From NCBI RefSeq assembly GCF_001039355.2, contig NW_019775913.1:760093-824092 (forward strand): 64,000 bases of DNA, in the 5' to 3' direction. Shown here piece by piece: positions 50,837 through 62,703 of the stretch. The first letter of the stretch is position 1. Each line of letters begins with the position of its first letter. The notes below the pieces were generated by a model. It was not told the DNA's origin and searched no databases. It worked only from the letters and a program-made list of their open reading frames with translations. The DNA is from Lingula anatina (lineage: Eukaryota; Brachiopoda; Lingulata; Lingulida; Lingulidae). Position numbers and translations under genes: made by a program.

Positions 50837-53016
50837 TCACTAACGGTTCCCGTTGTAAGAGGAACTTCAAGATGTCACATAGTACTAGTGCACTATGCGT
50901 CTTGACAATCAGAAGCATATATATAAACTGTTTATTATACGCTCCACTAGTCTAGATGAAATTCAAATGCAAAATTTTATCAGAGATATATGTATATAAA
51001 TATTAAATTGACTTTTAACAATTAAACGGTAAAAAGCATATATTAACAGCAAGTCTTAAAATTGGATGCTTGTTCAAATGAAGAGTGTGATTTACTTCAA
51101 TGTGTTCTTAAAATCATACATATGCATTTCCTGTTTAAATTGTTCAAATTTTAAATGTGCAGCTATACATTTTTTAAGACTAGAAGTAAGATTTTATGGA
51201 ATGTGAAGACTGTTACAAGTCTTTTAATTTTTTATTTATGCTCATGAAATTCATGACTATAAAATACTGCTACAGCTTCCTTTGATTTTTTTCTTGATTT
51301 TTGAAAACAGCATACGTTTTAACACAAACAGCATACATTTTAACACATCTTACTAAAATTCTTCAAAAATAATCAAATACCCTTTTCTATGAATTAAAAC
51401 ATTTATAATTTGTAAATATGCCTCAATTTGTTAAGTCTCTCACTACAACTTTTACTTATCTTCCATACCTACCATAAGACAATACACACTTTCACATGCA
51501 TTCTACAAAAACTATCAAAACTTCTCACAAAACTTGTCTTGATCTTATCGAGATATCCTACATACTGAATCTTTACTCTGAAATACTTAAAATTCACAAC
51601 CTTCAAGTAGTGGGTTAAACTATATACTAATTGGCAAAAACACAGTATGTTTCATTTTTCACAACCATCTCAACCCCACAGAAATCATGTTATAAGAATA
51701 CAAATTCTATCTTGACGCAAAATCTATCAATCGATAAACAGAAAACTAACTGATAGAAAGTGAATTACCAACACAATGAAGAAGATCACTAGGTACTTTT
51801 TAATAATATTAATAATAATATAACATTTACCCATTTTTGATAATATCTGAATTGCTATAGTATAATCTCTCTTAAATCTAACACAACAAATAGGAATGCT
51901 GTAATTGTAATGCCACTAAGTCTAATTAAGCCTCAAATTAAGCATCTTCTAGACTTTCTGCACCAATAAAAGTTCACTAAAAAGCTGCCCTACATTTTAA
52001 GAGAAGACTAGATTCAATTATGCTACACCCCTGATGACACGATTGTCTTGCATATATATTTGAAACTATGTATATTTGGATGGGAGATGGGGGAAATCAC
52101 ATTTCTATCACTATCACATACAAGAGACTGGAAACAATATCATCAAAAAGACAACACATATACAGGGATGATAATGGCTGGTCCCTAGGCAAGACATGGG
52201 ATATGTGTTCCAGATATTGGTCCCTGTTTTTACCACTCTTTAAACTAATAAAATATGATAATGAAAAACACCTTGTTCCAATGAACAGTGTTACAGCACA
52301 TTTGTTCATGAAGACATTCTCCGTTGAAGAATCCTTTGATGTCATCAGATATTGGTCAAATATTAAGTAAGAGACTGTTTAAAGTAATATCAGGGCAAGT
52401 TTCAGCTGCTTGTCACAGATACTAAGCAGAATAAACTACAGGCAGGAATGTTTATGACGTCAGAAGGTCACACCTTGTCCTTTCTAGTAAATGTCATCTG
52501 TTAAGGTCACATAAACTTAACTGAAATTTGTCTCCAGGTCAACAAGAGTTCTTTTTATATACATGATCTCCTAATAAGATCACAGCACTCACTGCTATAC
52601 TTAGGTCACACAGTGTCCTTTGTTATCCTGTAGACATGATCTCTTTAGGTCACACAGTGTCCTTTGTGATACTGTAGACATGATCTCTTTAGGTCACACA
52701 GTGTCCTTTGTGATACTGTAGACATGATCTCTTTAGGTCACACAGTGTCCTCATCTATCTCTATAAGTCACACAAACCCCTCTGAGATACGTGTAATCTC
52801 CCAAGGTCAGCAGCATTCTTTTGTAATTTGCTTGTGGTCACAGTAAGCTCTAAATATCAAATATCATGATCACCATAAGCTCTAAAATAACGATGATCTG
52901 TGATTAACAGATCAGACATTGTGGCACCTTGTAAAGTTGGTTTCACCTGGAGTATATTCTTACAATACTAATAACTTCGTGGTCAATCTCTCAGGCTACT
53001 TCAATAACTGTGATCT
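50837..53016. other. Convergent 3' region between gene C and calpain
   Basis: Very AT-rich, no coding exon recognised. TTTATT at 50931-50936 and near 51231 are AATAAA on the minus strand and could end a long calpain 3' UTR. ATTAAA variants near 51004 could serve gene C. A 44-bp tandem repeat is listed separately. Confidence 0.5.
52603..52752. repeat. 44-bp tandem repeat, about 3.4 copies
   Basis: Unit starts AGGTCACACAGTGTCCTTTG and repeats at 52603, 52647, 52691 and in part at 52735. Each unit holds an AGGTCA word. It lies just beyond the calpain stop, probably in its 3' UTR. Confidence 0.92.
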
Positions 53017-56000
53017 TCATATCAGTAAACCCTGCTGTAACCACTGGAAAGAAAACATTTCACATGAACAACATGTCTGGGCAAATCACCAGTATTAAAA
53101 ACACTTCCTATTTTTTTTACTTCATATTTTTTTTTACAGACTTTACATGGAAGAATATTAGCCGATGTTAAATAAGTGAAAACGGCTCACCTCATCAACT
53201 GAAAACACAGCCTTTCCATTTTGCTGATGGGCCTTGAATATCTCTAGAAAATGAAATAAACAAATAAAAACAAATGTAGAGCAGCACAAAGGCAAACTAC
53301 TGCTATGGCAATTAAAATTCAATAGTATTTATCATGTGCATGAATATATACTGCCCTCCTATGATTAGTTGAAAAAGCAATTTCAGACATTAGAGATCAA
53401 AGTTAATTTTAAATAAAACTGAAAATGCAAGCACTATAGTTGTGCAGCTCTGCATAGAAGGTCTGAGGCATAAATATTAATACAACACCCCAAAATCCAG
53501 ATAAATCAGGAAGACTTTCAATTCTGATTCTCAACAGTAATGTAGTGACATTGACCCCATTCAGAATAGAGGACTAACTAGTCCGAGGGTCAAATATGGC
53601 GACCCAATACAAAGCTTGCAGTCTAATCTGCTAAAATACACTGAACTGATTCTCCGTGGAGAAGTATTCAAGTGCGTCAGCCATATATGACCCAGGGACT
53701 AGTTAGTCCCCTATTCTGAATGGGGCCATCAAAGTCGGAATACTCACTGGTCAGCTGGGTAATCCTGGCCATACACATGATAAAACTGTCTATGCTAATC
53801 TGGTACTGTTCATCAGAATACCTCAACACCAGGGCACTCAACACTTTACTGTTGAATTTAAAACCTGAAACCAAGAGGTATAAATGGAGATATATGGATT
53901 CCTGGTTCTTCACATCAAAAAATGAATAAACTGGGACATATTGAGGGACCTTTGGATTAAGACAGATCTTCAACATCACCCCCCCCCCCTCCTCCCCCAC
54001 TTCGTGGATCTTCCTCCGATCAAATGAGACAGAAAACTTCAGGTGATAAATTGAAGGCAGTGTCCCTCAACATGCTAACTTCTAGAATTTAGAACTCCCC
54101 CTATTATTAAAGCAAGAAGTTGCAATAAATATGTTCATGAAAATGTGCCTAATACTGTTTAAAGGAGAGGTGATTTAAAGGTAATTATAAGAGCAATTTG
54201 TTTTAACACCTGCGGGTTACTGTCACCAGGTTGTGTGAAGATTTCAGACAACTAGAAACATGTTGCTGTCAGATCAGGCTTGCATGTTTCTAAAATACTA
54301 GGGAAACATGGGATCATTATTGCTTATATTTGATTTTAGCCAAATACTAAAAAAAATGATTGTACAAGTCAATATTTTTCGTCAAGACAAGGACCAATTA
54401 GTATAACTGAAAAAAATATTTCCCATTCTTTGACCAAAGACTTATTTTCAGCATTTACAGAAGATTTTATGTGCTAACAGGAGCCTTTGAATAAAGTAAC
54501 ATTTATTTAGGGTAGGACTTAAAATTTTGTTCTTACTTTAAAATGTGTATTAAGTGTTACAATGGGTGTTGGTATTACTAACACAAAACCTCAAATCCAA
54601 ATTCAGTAATTACATTTTCAAATGAAAGAATAAGCCCCACTATATGACAATATGTTATAACACAACTGCAGGTTGATATGTGAATAATTCTTGCTGAAGG
54701 ATATAGGTAACANATGTACAGACACATCTGTGTCTGTACATAAAAATGTTATCATATTTACATTAAAGTTAGCTAATTATATGATGCATATATAAATGCA
54801 TCCCATTTTAAAACTCTCTAACATTATTTTAAGCAGGTATAATAAATCACATTCTGAACATGTCTTACTGTGGCAATCCAACTTTGGGTTCCAGCAAAAC
54901 CCAATGATATCCACAGAAATAACGTGACAAGTGCATATTTTCTGCTTAGAAATGATGTCAGAGTGCTTTCAAACAAAGGTGAATAAGTGCACAAGTTCCC
55001 AGCATACCTAGCGGCTGTAGCACCGTTCTTAGTTGATAAGCGCTCAGTTTTAACATTGTTCGCCCTGGTTCTGCATTGTTGTATGTGGTCTGCCAACAAA
55101 ATAGATTAGTACGTCAAAGCAGAGTAAATTAACTTACTAACCAACACCATTGTTAGGTTATTATTTTGAATTAATTAATAAATTAGCAATAATGATTAAT
55201 AATATATACAATTAGGTGGTTGCCCCTCTTCCAATTCTGCATAAATAATGATGATGATGACAGCAGCAATATTTTTATAGAGAAAACAGCTGATGAAATA
55301 CAGATGTATTGCACTTACAAAATTTTTTATAAAATTATAATATAAAAAGAAAGTACAAATATCAAGAGACAAAGCAGCATATTTTTATAAAAGGGGGGGT
55401 CTTACCTGAGATATTTCACCACATTTACAAAATTCTAATCTCTTGTACACAGCAAATATAAAGTAATTTCTTCAAATGATCTCATCTTAAAGATTCCATA
55501 ATGTAAGTATGAGTACCCCCAACCTCCATGAGGAAATGCTACTCTGAGAGAAATAATCTAACACATACCATCCACAGCTTTATCATATTCCACAGCTGTA
55601 TGAACTCAAAGAAGCCCAGTTTTCCTGAACAATCCTCCTTTTTATGTGTCAAGGATTATCACAAATGTCAAAATAAAAAATTCAGAATAGAAATAAAATA
55701 GTCACATATTACAAAATTCACTTCTCAAAAAATGTTGAATTATACCCCATAACACTCCTTAGATAAATAACAAGGATACATCAAATATTGCTAGCAATGC
55801 CTTGCAGGCATCTATGCCAAGATCTTGATGATTTGGATCTGGAAGAAAAATAATAAGACAGATCTTAAAAAGTATTTTAAAAATTATTTAACTATGGATA
55901 CAAACTACTTTTAATCTAATGTCTACACAGTTGTTATAAGATATCAATACAAAGTAAGTGATGATTAATAGAAAACATGTTTTCAAATAATTTTTTATTC

Positions 56001-59000
56001 TAAAATTCTATTATTTCTTAGTATTTAGTGACTGAAGCATACATATTTCCTACCTGATTTCAGAGCTGTGTTTATTAACCTTCTGAATTCATAACAGTCA
56101 ATCATCATATCCTGGAAAACAAAAAGTAAAAAACATTTACAAGAATGATACCATTGTCATACTTTTTAACACTGAGCAGATCAGAATTATCCATAATTCA
56201 GGGTCAGGCACTTAGGCAAGGGACAGGGGAGTTGACAGGTTTGGATGGACTTCCCTTTTGGCTTGATATGGTCTGCTCTCAAAATTTGATCTAGGCTATG
56301 TTCTGTGCCATTTCTCAAATTGGATTGATTAAGGTTGTAAAAAGGCCTCCTTTTTCAGAAAAAGACCCCACTTTACAAGCCTGAGCAGACTAAAACCTCT
56401 GGTTTAATTTGTTGAAACCAATATAAACCTTTGAAACCCACGATAATTGGAGCATAATTGCTCCAATATTGTATAACAATCATTTTAAACAAGGCATGTG
56501 CACTATAGCACATGTATACACACTATAACACAATGCACACACACTGTATTACACATAACCCACCTCCCCAGAGGACTCGTAGAAAAATCTCTTGAATTTC
56601 TCTTCTCCCTCCTTAACGGTGGGGTCTATAGCAGGAGGCACAGGGCCTGTAAGTTCTGCTGCCTCATCTGTTGGCCTGAGAACATAACAATTAGATAGGC
56701 AGAAGTCCATAAGTAGAAAACCATGAATGAGAAATATGCTATAGCCAAGTAAAATTCAGGCAAGTATTCTTCCAGCATGAGTTTTGAACCTTTAAGGGTG
56801 CTTTCCCAGAGATTTAGATCGATCTAGAGATTAAGATTTAGATCGACCTAACTCCCTGGGGTTCACGCTAAATTGCAGTGAGCCGAACGGGCACCATAGT
56901 TAATTACCCCCTTACAGCTTTAGTAGGCGGGACAGACGCTTAAGCCGGCCAAGCTGACAGTAATCTAGTGAGACTCCCCACAGGGATAGATCGATCTAAA
57001 AATCTATGGAAATGGGGTGTAAGTTTTACTAGTAAAGTATAACTAAGTGTTTTTTAGATATCAGGTCTCTCCTAAAAATTTTTCCTCCATACATCATTTC
57101 ACAGCAACTATTTTCAGAGACCTGTGGTGAAATTAGAGGCTTTTACTTGCTTTGCTTTTAAACCCATTCAAATCAAATAGTCACACAACCCTTTAATTTT
57201 CATTCTCTTTTTACTCACACTGTGAAATTATCATTTTCAAAAAACACTCGCAGAAGGAAGTCTGCTTCCACGTGAGCCTCGTATGTACATGGAATCACCA
57301 CATAGTCTCCTGGTTCCATGAGAAATCTCTTCACTATCTGCCGAGTGTTAGAAAAATAATCACACCTCTCCACAAAACCAAACAGATTGAAGTAAGCTCT
57401 TGGGAGAGGCATAGGGTATTCTTTGGAATACTGAAATAGGATGATATTGTGTAGTTAAGTTGATTTATTACATAAAACATAAAATGTTCATAATTCAAAA
57501 TTCTGAATTCTAGGCTAGAAGAACTACTATTTTAATTTCACCTCAACAGAAATTTTTGAAGTAACCATTTCTAGTATTTTTCAAATACAATATTTTTCTT
57601 ACCCTATGTTTCATAAATAAGTAAATAGTACATGAAATAAAACAATGCAATTTACACACACAAAAAAGAAAACTTTCCATATATGCCACTGCTGTACCTT
57701 ATACACCAGAAACCCTATGTCCACATTCTTTGTTCCTCTGTGTTTGAGTTTCCGTCTGTCTTTCTGTATAAGTTCTACAATAAAACTGCACAAATTGTCC
57801 TCATCTTCATCTGTATCCCTAAGAGTAACTTTATATTGTGGATTGGTCCAATGGGTCTCTGAAGAGAAAAGAAACACCGAGTTGAAAAGAGGAAAATACA
57901 GACCTTAAAGCTGCAGCTACTCAGGTTTGGGGTTCACTTTGATTATCAGTGATAAAATCCATACAACTGCATGTTAAGGTCCGTCTTTGAAGACAGCACT
58001 TTTGAACCAATTTTGCGTCAATAAAATGAAAACAACAAAACATGCCAGTTTAAGCAATCACAGTACATGCTTACAAGACATTAATGATGTTTCTGATCTC
58101 ATTTCTGAGATAAAATAGTTTGGTCTTATCATTGTCCAGTAAATGTAACAAAGCACTTGGACTTTGTTTTAAAGTGTCAGAGCTTATACAAACAAGAAAA
58201 ACCTTACATATAATTTTCTCTGAGTAAGGTGTGAAGCAAGAGAGAGGTACACATACAATGTTGTAAAGCAAAATGATTTGTTACCACACCACTGCATACA
58301 CTCTGTGAAAACCAAAAACACTTTCAAACAAACCAAAATAAGAATTGCCTTGGTAGCAATTTGCTTTTATTTCAATACACAAAATATCCCTAAGCAAAAT
58401 TCCAAAACACCATGCTGATAAAACCTGCACACTGCTGCAAAAAATAAAGATAACTAGCTGAAGACCTAAATATTCATAAATTTGGCCCCATCAGACATGA
58501 AATGCATGGAACATTCAGAGGAAAGTATAAAAAGACGACACATTCTACGTAACTGCTCAGTGTAGAAATATAACTAAATTATTATAAAATTGTGCTGTCT
58601 ATTACACACACCAGTTGATATATGGCCTAATGATGTGATAGACTAAAAGCAGCTAGCTATCATAGAAAAAAAAGTGAAATCAAAAGAGTTAGTGGAACAA
58701 TTACTCAATCCATGTTAAAATCAACAATTCCTACAGAAGCAGCCGAGAGTTATCCTAACGCAGCATAGCTTTACCTGATATAACTAGTTTTCCACTTTCA
58801 TCTGTAATTACACATAATGAATATCAGTCAAACTTTCAATGGTTTATCTACGGCTTACATGAATGCTAGTATAACTGCTGAAGAGCAACTATATTATTTA
58901 GTTATTATAGACTAATTAAAAAGAGAAAAAACAATCGTATTCCCCAACTTAAGTTTATTTGTGAATTCCAAATAACTGCCTTCATAAAATATTGACAGTT

Positions 59001-59636
59001 GTAAGAAAATAATAATTCCCAATAATACTATTTGGTTTGAACAAATAAATTAAATAATATTTCACCTCTCATGACAGGTCGTCCTCCAGAAGAAATCCCC
59101 TTTTGCCATCGTCCGTGAAACTGGGCCACCTTCCACCGTCTTGGGGTATCTAGGGGGGAATCCGGGGTGAGGTTGCAGATATCCAGGGTGTCGAAGTTTT
59201 CTAGGAAATCTCGGAAATCCATCCAGAACTCTCCGTCGTCCCTGAACACTAGCCCCATGGCTTCTCTGTCCTCAGGTGGGATACTGTTCCATTCTGGTGA
59301 TCTGGGCACAGAAACAAACAACATTGTGATTTTTACTTTGGACGACTTGGATGACAATTAATTTAACATGTTTTTTTTACAGCCTTTCAAATATTTACAC
59401 CTCTTTCAAATGTCATTTTAATATATTATGTTCACCATACTGACCTATCCCACAGTACCCAGTAATATGCGATTTCAGTTATGATAACTGAGTAAACCAA
59501 AAAATTACTGCCTTGGTTCACAGTGAGTTATATTTGAGACATTTTACAAAAGAATTCAAAGACAAAAGAAGTCTGTTTCAACATAATCTTAAAAACAAAA
59601 TAAAGAATGTATTACTTCTGCAATAAAGTGTAGCTG

Positions 59637-59683
<47 letters not shown>

Positions 59684-62600
59684 GGTCTACCTATCTCCCC
59701 AGGGTCCATTCCACTCTACCCTGGTCCCCCAGGGATTTCTGATGCGTACCAACGTGATGGGAATCTCTCCTCGGTCTGACACTAGACGTATCTGAAACAT
59801 AACAAAACAGTTAAATCTACATACACTCAATCTTAGTTGTGTCCAGCTCTGACATATTTCTACATAGACTACATACATGAATACATTCATATATTCACAA
59901 ATATAAATGTGTTTAATATATTGAGATAACTATTATAATTTTGGAAGAACACATCCAGACCCTTACCTCTCTCAGGTCTGTGATACTGTATGCATGGCCT
60001 GCTGCCAGACCTCCAGAAAGTACCCTGCCACTGGTGCCATCTATAGGCTGAATTCAAAATTAATCCCTGGTCAGAATCTTATCATTGCCACACATGGAGT
60101 GACAAAATGATTCACTATTCTATACATTATTTTATAAATATATTGAATGTTATTCAAATTTTAAAATCTGTCTAGGAAACTTAGTCAATGGTAGATTTAT
60201 GATGTCCTTGAATTTTATAATCAGTTAGAGAGAAACACCCTGGTAGAAACAAAATGGTTTTTCTTACAAAATCCTTTCTTACACTGAATGTAATTCAAGT
60301 ATTTTAACCTGTCTTTGAAATTTGAAATATATATAAGAATATTATAAAATATTCCACAGAGTAAATTTTCATAATTCTCCAATTAACACAGCCCAACATG
60401 AAACAATTTACTGTGTCTATACTCACATCAATCCCACACCCCACCAAGGACTGTCTCTCTAGAGACTTAAACAGAATATTGATGGCATTTCTGGGCAGGT
60501 CTGCAGTCTTTCCTCTCACCCTGTAGCTCTCCGTGAGACCCCCTGTAAAGTCTGTCAAGGCATCTCTCACCTGACCTGATTTTAATGCTTCATATGAACC
60601 ATGGAGTCTGAATGGAAGCATAGAAAGTGGCTAATTTTCATTCTGGTACAATGAGGATTAATATTTGGTGGGGAGTGAAAAATCAGAGGCAATGAGATAT
60701 TTCAAAATTAATGATCATGATACTTTAGAATAATAGTCAAGAAACTTCGAAATATAGCATTATATTTTGTAATTTATTCAGAAATTGGAAATGCATGCAC
60801 ATTTAAGGTGTGAGCTAAGCATTGCCTGACAAAATACCTGCTATTATATTTTATGCATCTTATTTCCATACTTCATATACTAGATTTTATACTGACACAA
60901 ACAGACATTGGTTTCACTACCATCATCTACGCTGATATCTGTATACTACAATATTATTCAAAACTTACAGTAATATAAGCAGCACCTACTTTGCATAAGC
61001 TTTTTCTACGAGGGCTGCCCAGAATTCATTGGGTCGTCCTGAATGTATAAACACCGGTTCTCCATTCTTTGTGGGCAAGCGGTCATCAATTATGACCTCT
61101 GTCCACTTCCCATATTGCCAAAACTGGAACTTGAGTACGCCAGCATACCAGCCGTCATGGAAACCCTGTCCCCGGGGTACCAGACGGTACAAGAGTTCTG
61201 GATTCTCAGAGATGTTGGCTACGGCTGCCACTACCCAACAATCTCCTGGAATATAGCACACAGTGACTGCCCATTAATCAGCTGGGTTCAGGGGGACCAG
61301 GGCCGTGGGGGCAGAAGAAACCCCCTTTTTGCTGGGAAAAGGTCCACTCTAGGTAAATTTGATCTAGGTTTACAAATCAAGGATTCTTGACAAAAAGCCT
61401 ATGTTTTCAGAAAAAGACCCCCCGTTTTGCAACTGCATGGATGTAATCAGCCACCATGATAACAGTACATGGGGCTTTGAAGTTTATAACATTATTATTA
61501 TTACTTGTAGTAGTAGCAGTTGTAGTAGTACAGAAGTTGCCATATTCCATATTCATAATTTACTAGATTTGTATCTCCATGTAGTTATGTCTGAACTTTT
61601 AGACCAAATCGCAAATTTTTGAAAAATTTAAATTTAAGTCAAAAAACTATCAACCATGAAAACATTTCCCTCTCTACACAAAACTTACACTGTAAATGTA
61701 CCTCACAAATTGTTTTGTCACACCGTGACTTTCCTCAGTGTCACTGTGTGTTACTATGACAATAAAATTAACCTGTAAACTTATCAACAGATTACATACT
61801 GAATTCCCATCAGCAAATTATATCCTTCATAATACCCATGCACTTACCTAACTATATCCTTCATAATACCCATGCACTTACCTAACTATATCCTTCATAA
61901 TACTAGTACCCATGCACTTACCTAACTCTCCCTGTCTGACATCAAATCTTACAGCTCCACTCACAAACAGTTGTGGTTTCAAGCCAAACTGACCAGCTAT
62001 GTCCTACAGAATGAAAAACAGAATTATTTTCCTCATAATAAGTTAAATACATGGCTTGAATAAGTTTATCTCCAAAAAGGTCAGGTCACTCATATCAAAG
62101 ATAATGGTATGAAAGTATTTCGGCTTGCCAAGCTAATTAACATTTTTGCTCACTCATATCAAAATTCTAAAAAAATATTTCTTTCACTTAACTTGGTCAT
62201 GACACTTCATGCAGTCATTATTTACCAAACAAATAAATATTTCAAACAGTTACAATAAAAACATTTTGATTTATAACAAATTAATATGAGCTCCTTACAT
62301 GAGGTCTCATCCACTTGATACCATAAGGCGGAAGGCGGCTGAAGTAAAGTGACCTGTCATTGGCTGGAAAATCTGGGTCTTCGTACAGAACTCTGTTTTG
62401 CAAACACTCAATTCTAAGAGAGTCAAAGTCAGGCTGGGATGAATTGTTGGTGAGTGTTGCTGCAACCAGCACATTTCTGTCGTTTTTTTCTTGCACATTG
62501 TTTTGAAAACCTAAGCCTCTCTCCTGCAAATTTCTCTCCTGGAAGTTTCTGTCTTGTAAGTTTCTGTCTTGGAAGCTTCTTTCTTGCAGATTTCTGTCTT

Positions 62601-62703
62601 GGAAACTTCTGTCTTGCAAATTCCTCTCTTGAAAGCTCCTTTCTTGTAAGTTTCTCTCCTGCAAGTTTTTATCTTGCAAATTTCGGTAAAATGGCTGCTG
62701 CAT
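53017..62703 (-). CDS. Classical-type calpain (Ca2+-dependent cysteine protease), about 761 aa
   Basis: Minus-strand exons in order: 62703-62299, 62003-61922, 61245-60990, 60607-60427, 60047-59967, 59791-59691, 59301-59066, 58801-58775 (27-nt microexon, probable), 57858-57698, 57430-57219, 56675-56564, 56111-56054, 55838-55780, 55441-55406 (36 nt, tentative), 55089-55008, 53864-53748, 53243-53191, 53043-53017 (TGA). Phases agree throughout. Calpains cleave cytosolic proteins at limited sites. The triad is visible: Cys165 (GELGDCW), His326 (AGHAYSITD), Asn354 (IRNPWG). Next come the C2-like domain (THWTNPQYKV, IGFLVYK, PGDYVVIPCTYE) and a penta-EF region from EEKFKRFF. The N-terminus has 11 pentapeptide repeats of [NS][LF]Q[DE][RK] type. 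EF loops lack the usual acidic pattern. CAPN9/CAPN3-like type is likely, but orthology is not resolved. Confidence 0.9.
56795..57016. repeat. Dispersed element, copy 2 (about 220 bp), in a calpain intron
   Basis: Same family as 10963-11177. This copy has an extra AGAGATTTAGATCGATCT block at its left end, giving a clearer inverted match to the right end (AGATCGATCTAAAAATCT). Confidence 0.8.
59639..59680. repeat. (TG)21 microsatellite beside a calpain 5' splice site
   Basis: On the coding (minus) strand this is a CA repeat starting about 10 bases after the donor of exon 59791-59691. Confidence 0.95.
61819..61925. repeat. 34-bp tandem repeat that copies a calpain splice donor
   Basis: Three units of TATATCCTTCATAATACCCA plus CTTACCTAAC run into the end of exon 62003-61922. 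On the minus strand each unit carries GTTAG/GTAAGTG, so the authentic donor is followed by two near-identical copies. The last unit has a 5-base insertion. Confidence 0.85.
62521..62685 (-). repeat. 15-bp coding repeat: calpain N-terminal pentapeptides
   Basis: Eleven consecutive codon quintets encode NLQDK, NLQER, SFQER, NLQDR, SFQDR and similar units, directly after MQQPFYR. Polar, charged and probably flexible or helical; not part of known calpain domains. Confidence 0.88.

Noticed and set aside
54824-55099. 91-codon minus-strand frame as a calpain exon
   Set aside because: Only 55089-55008, read in a different frame, fits calpain (SAYQLRTVL) with proper splice sites and phase; the long frame does not.
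56280-61440. Resemblance between 56240-56400 and 61290-61440 (TTTCAGAAAAAGACCCC words)
   Set aside because: Similarity is short and interrupted; probably old repeat remnants, but too weak to define an element.
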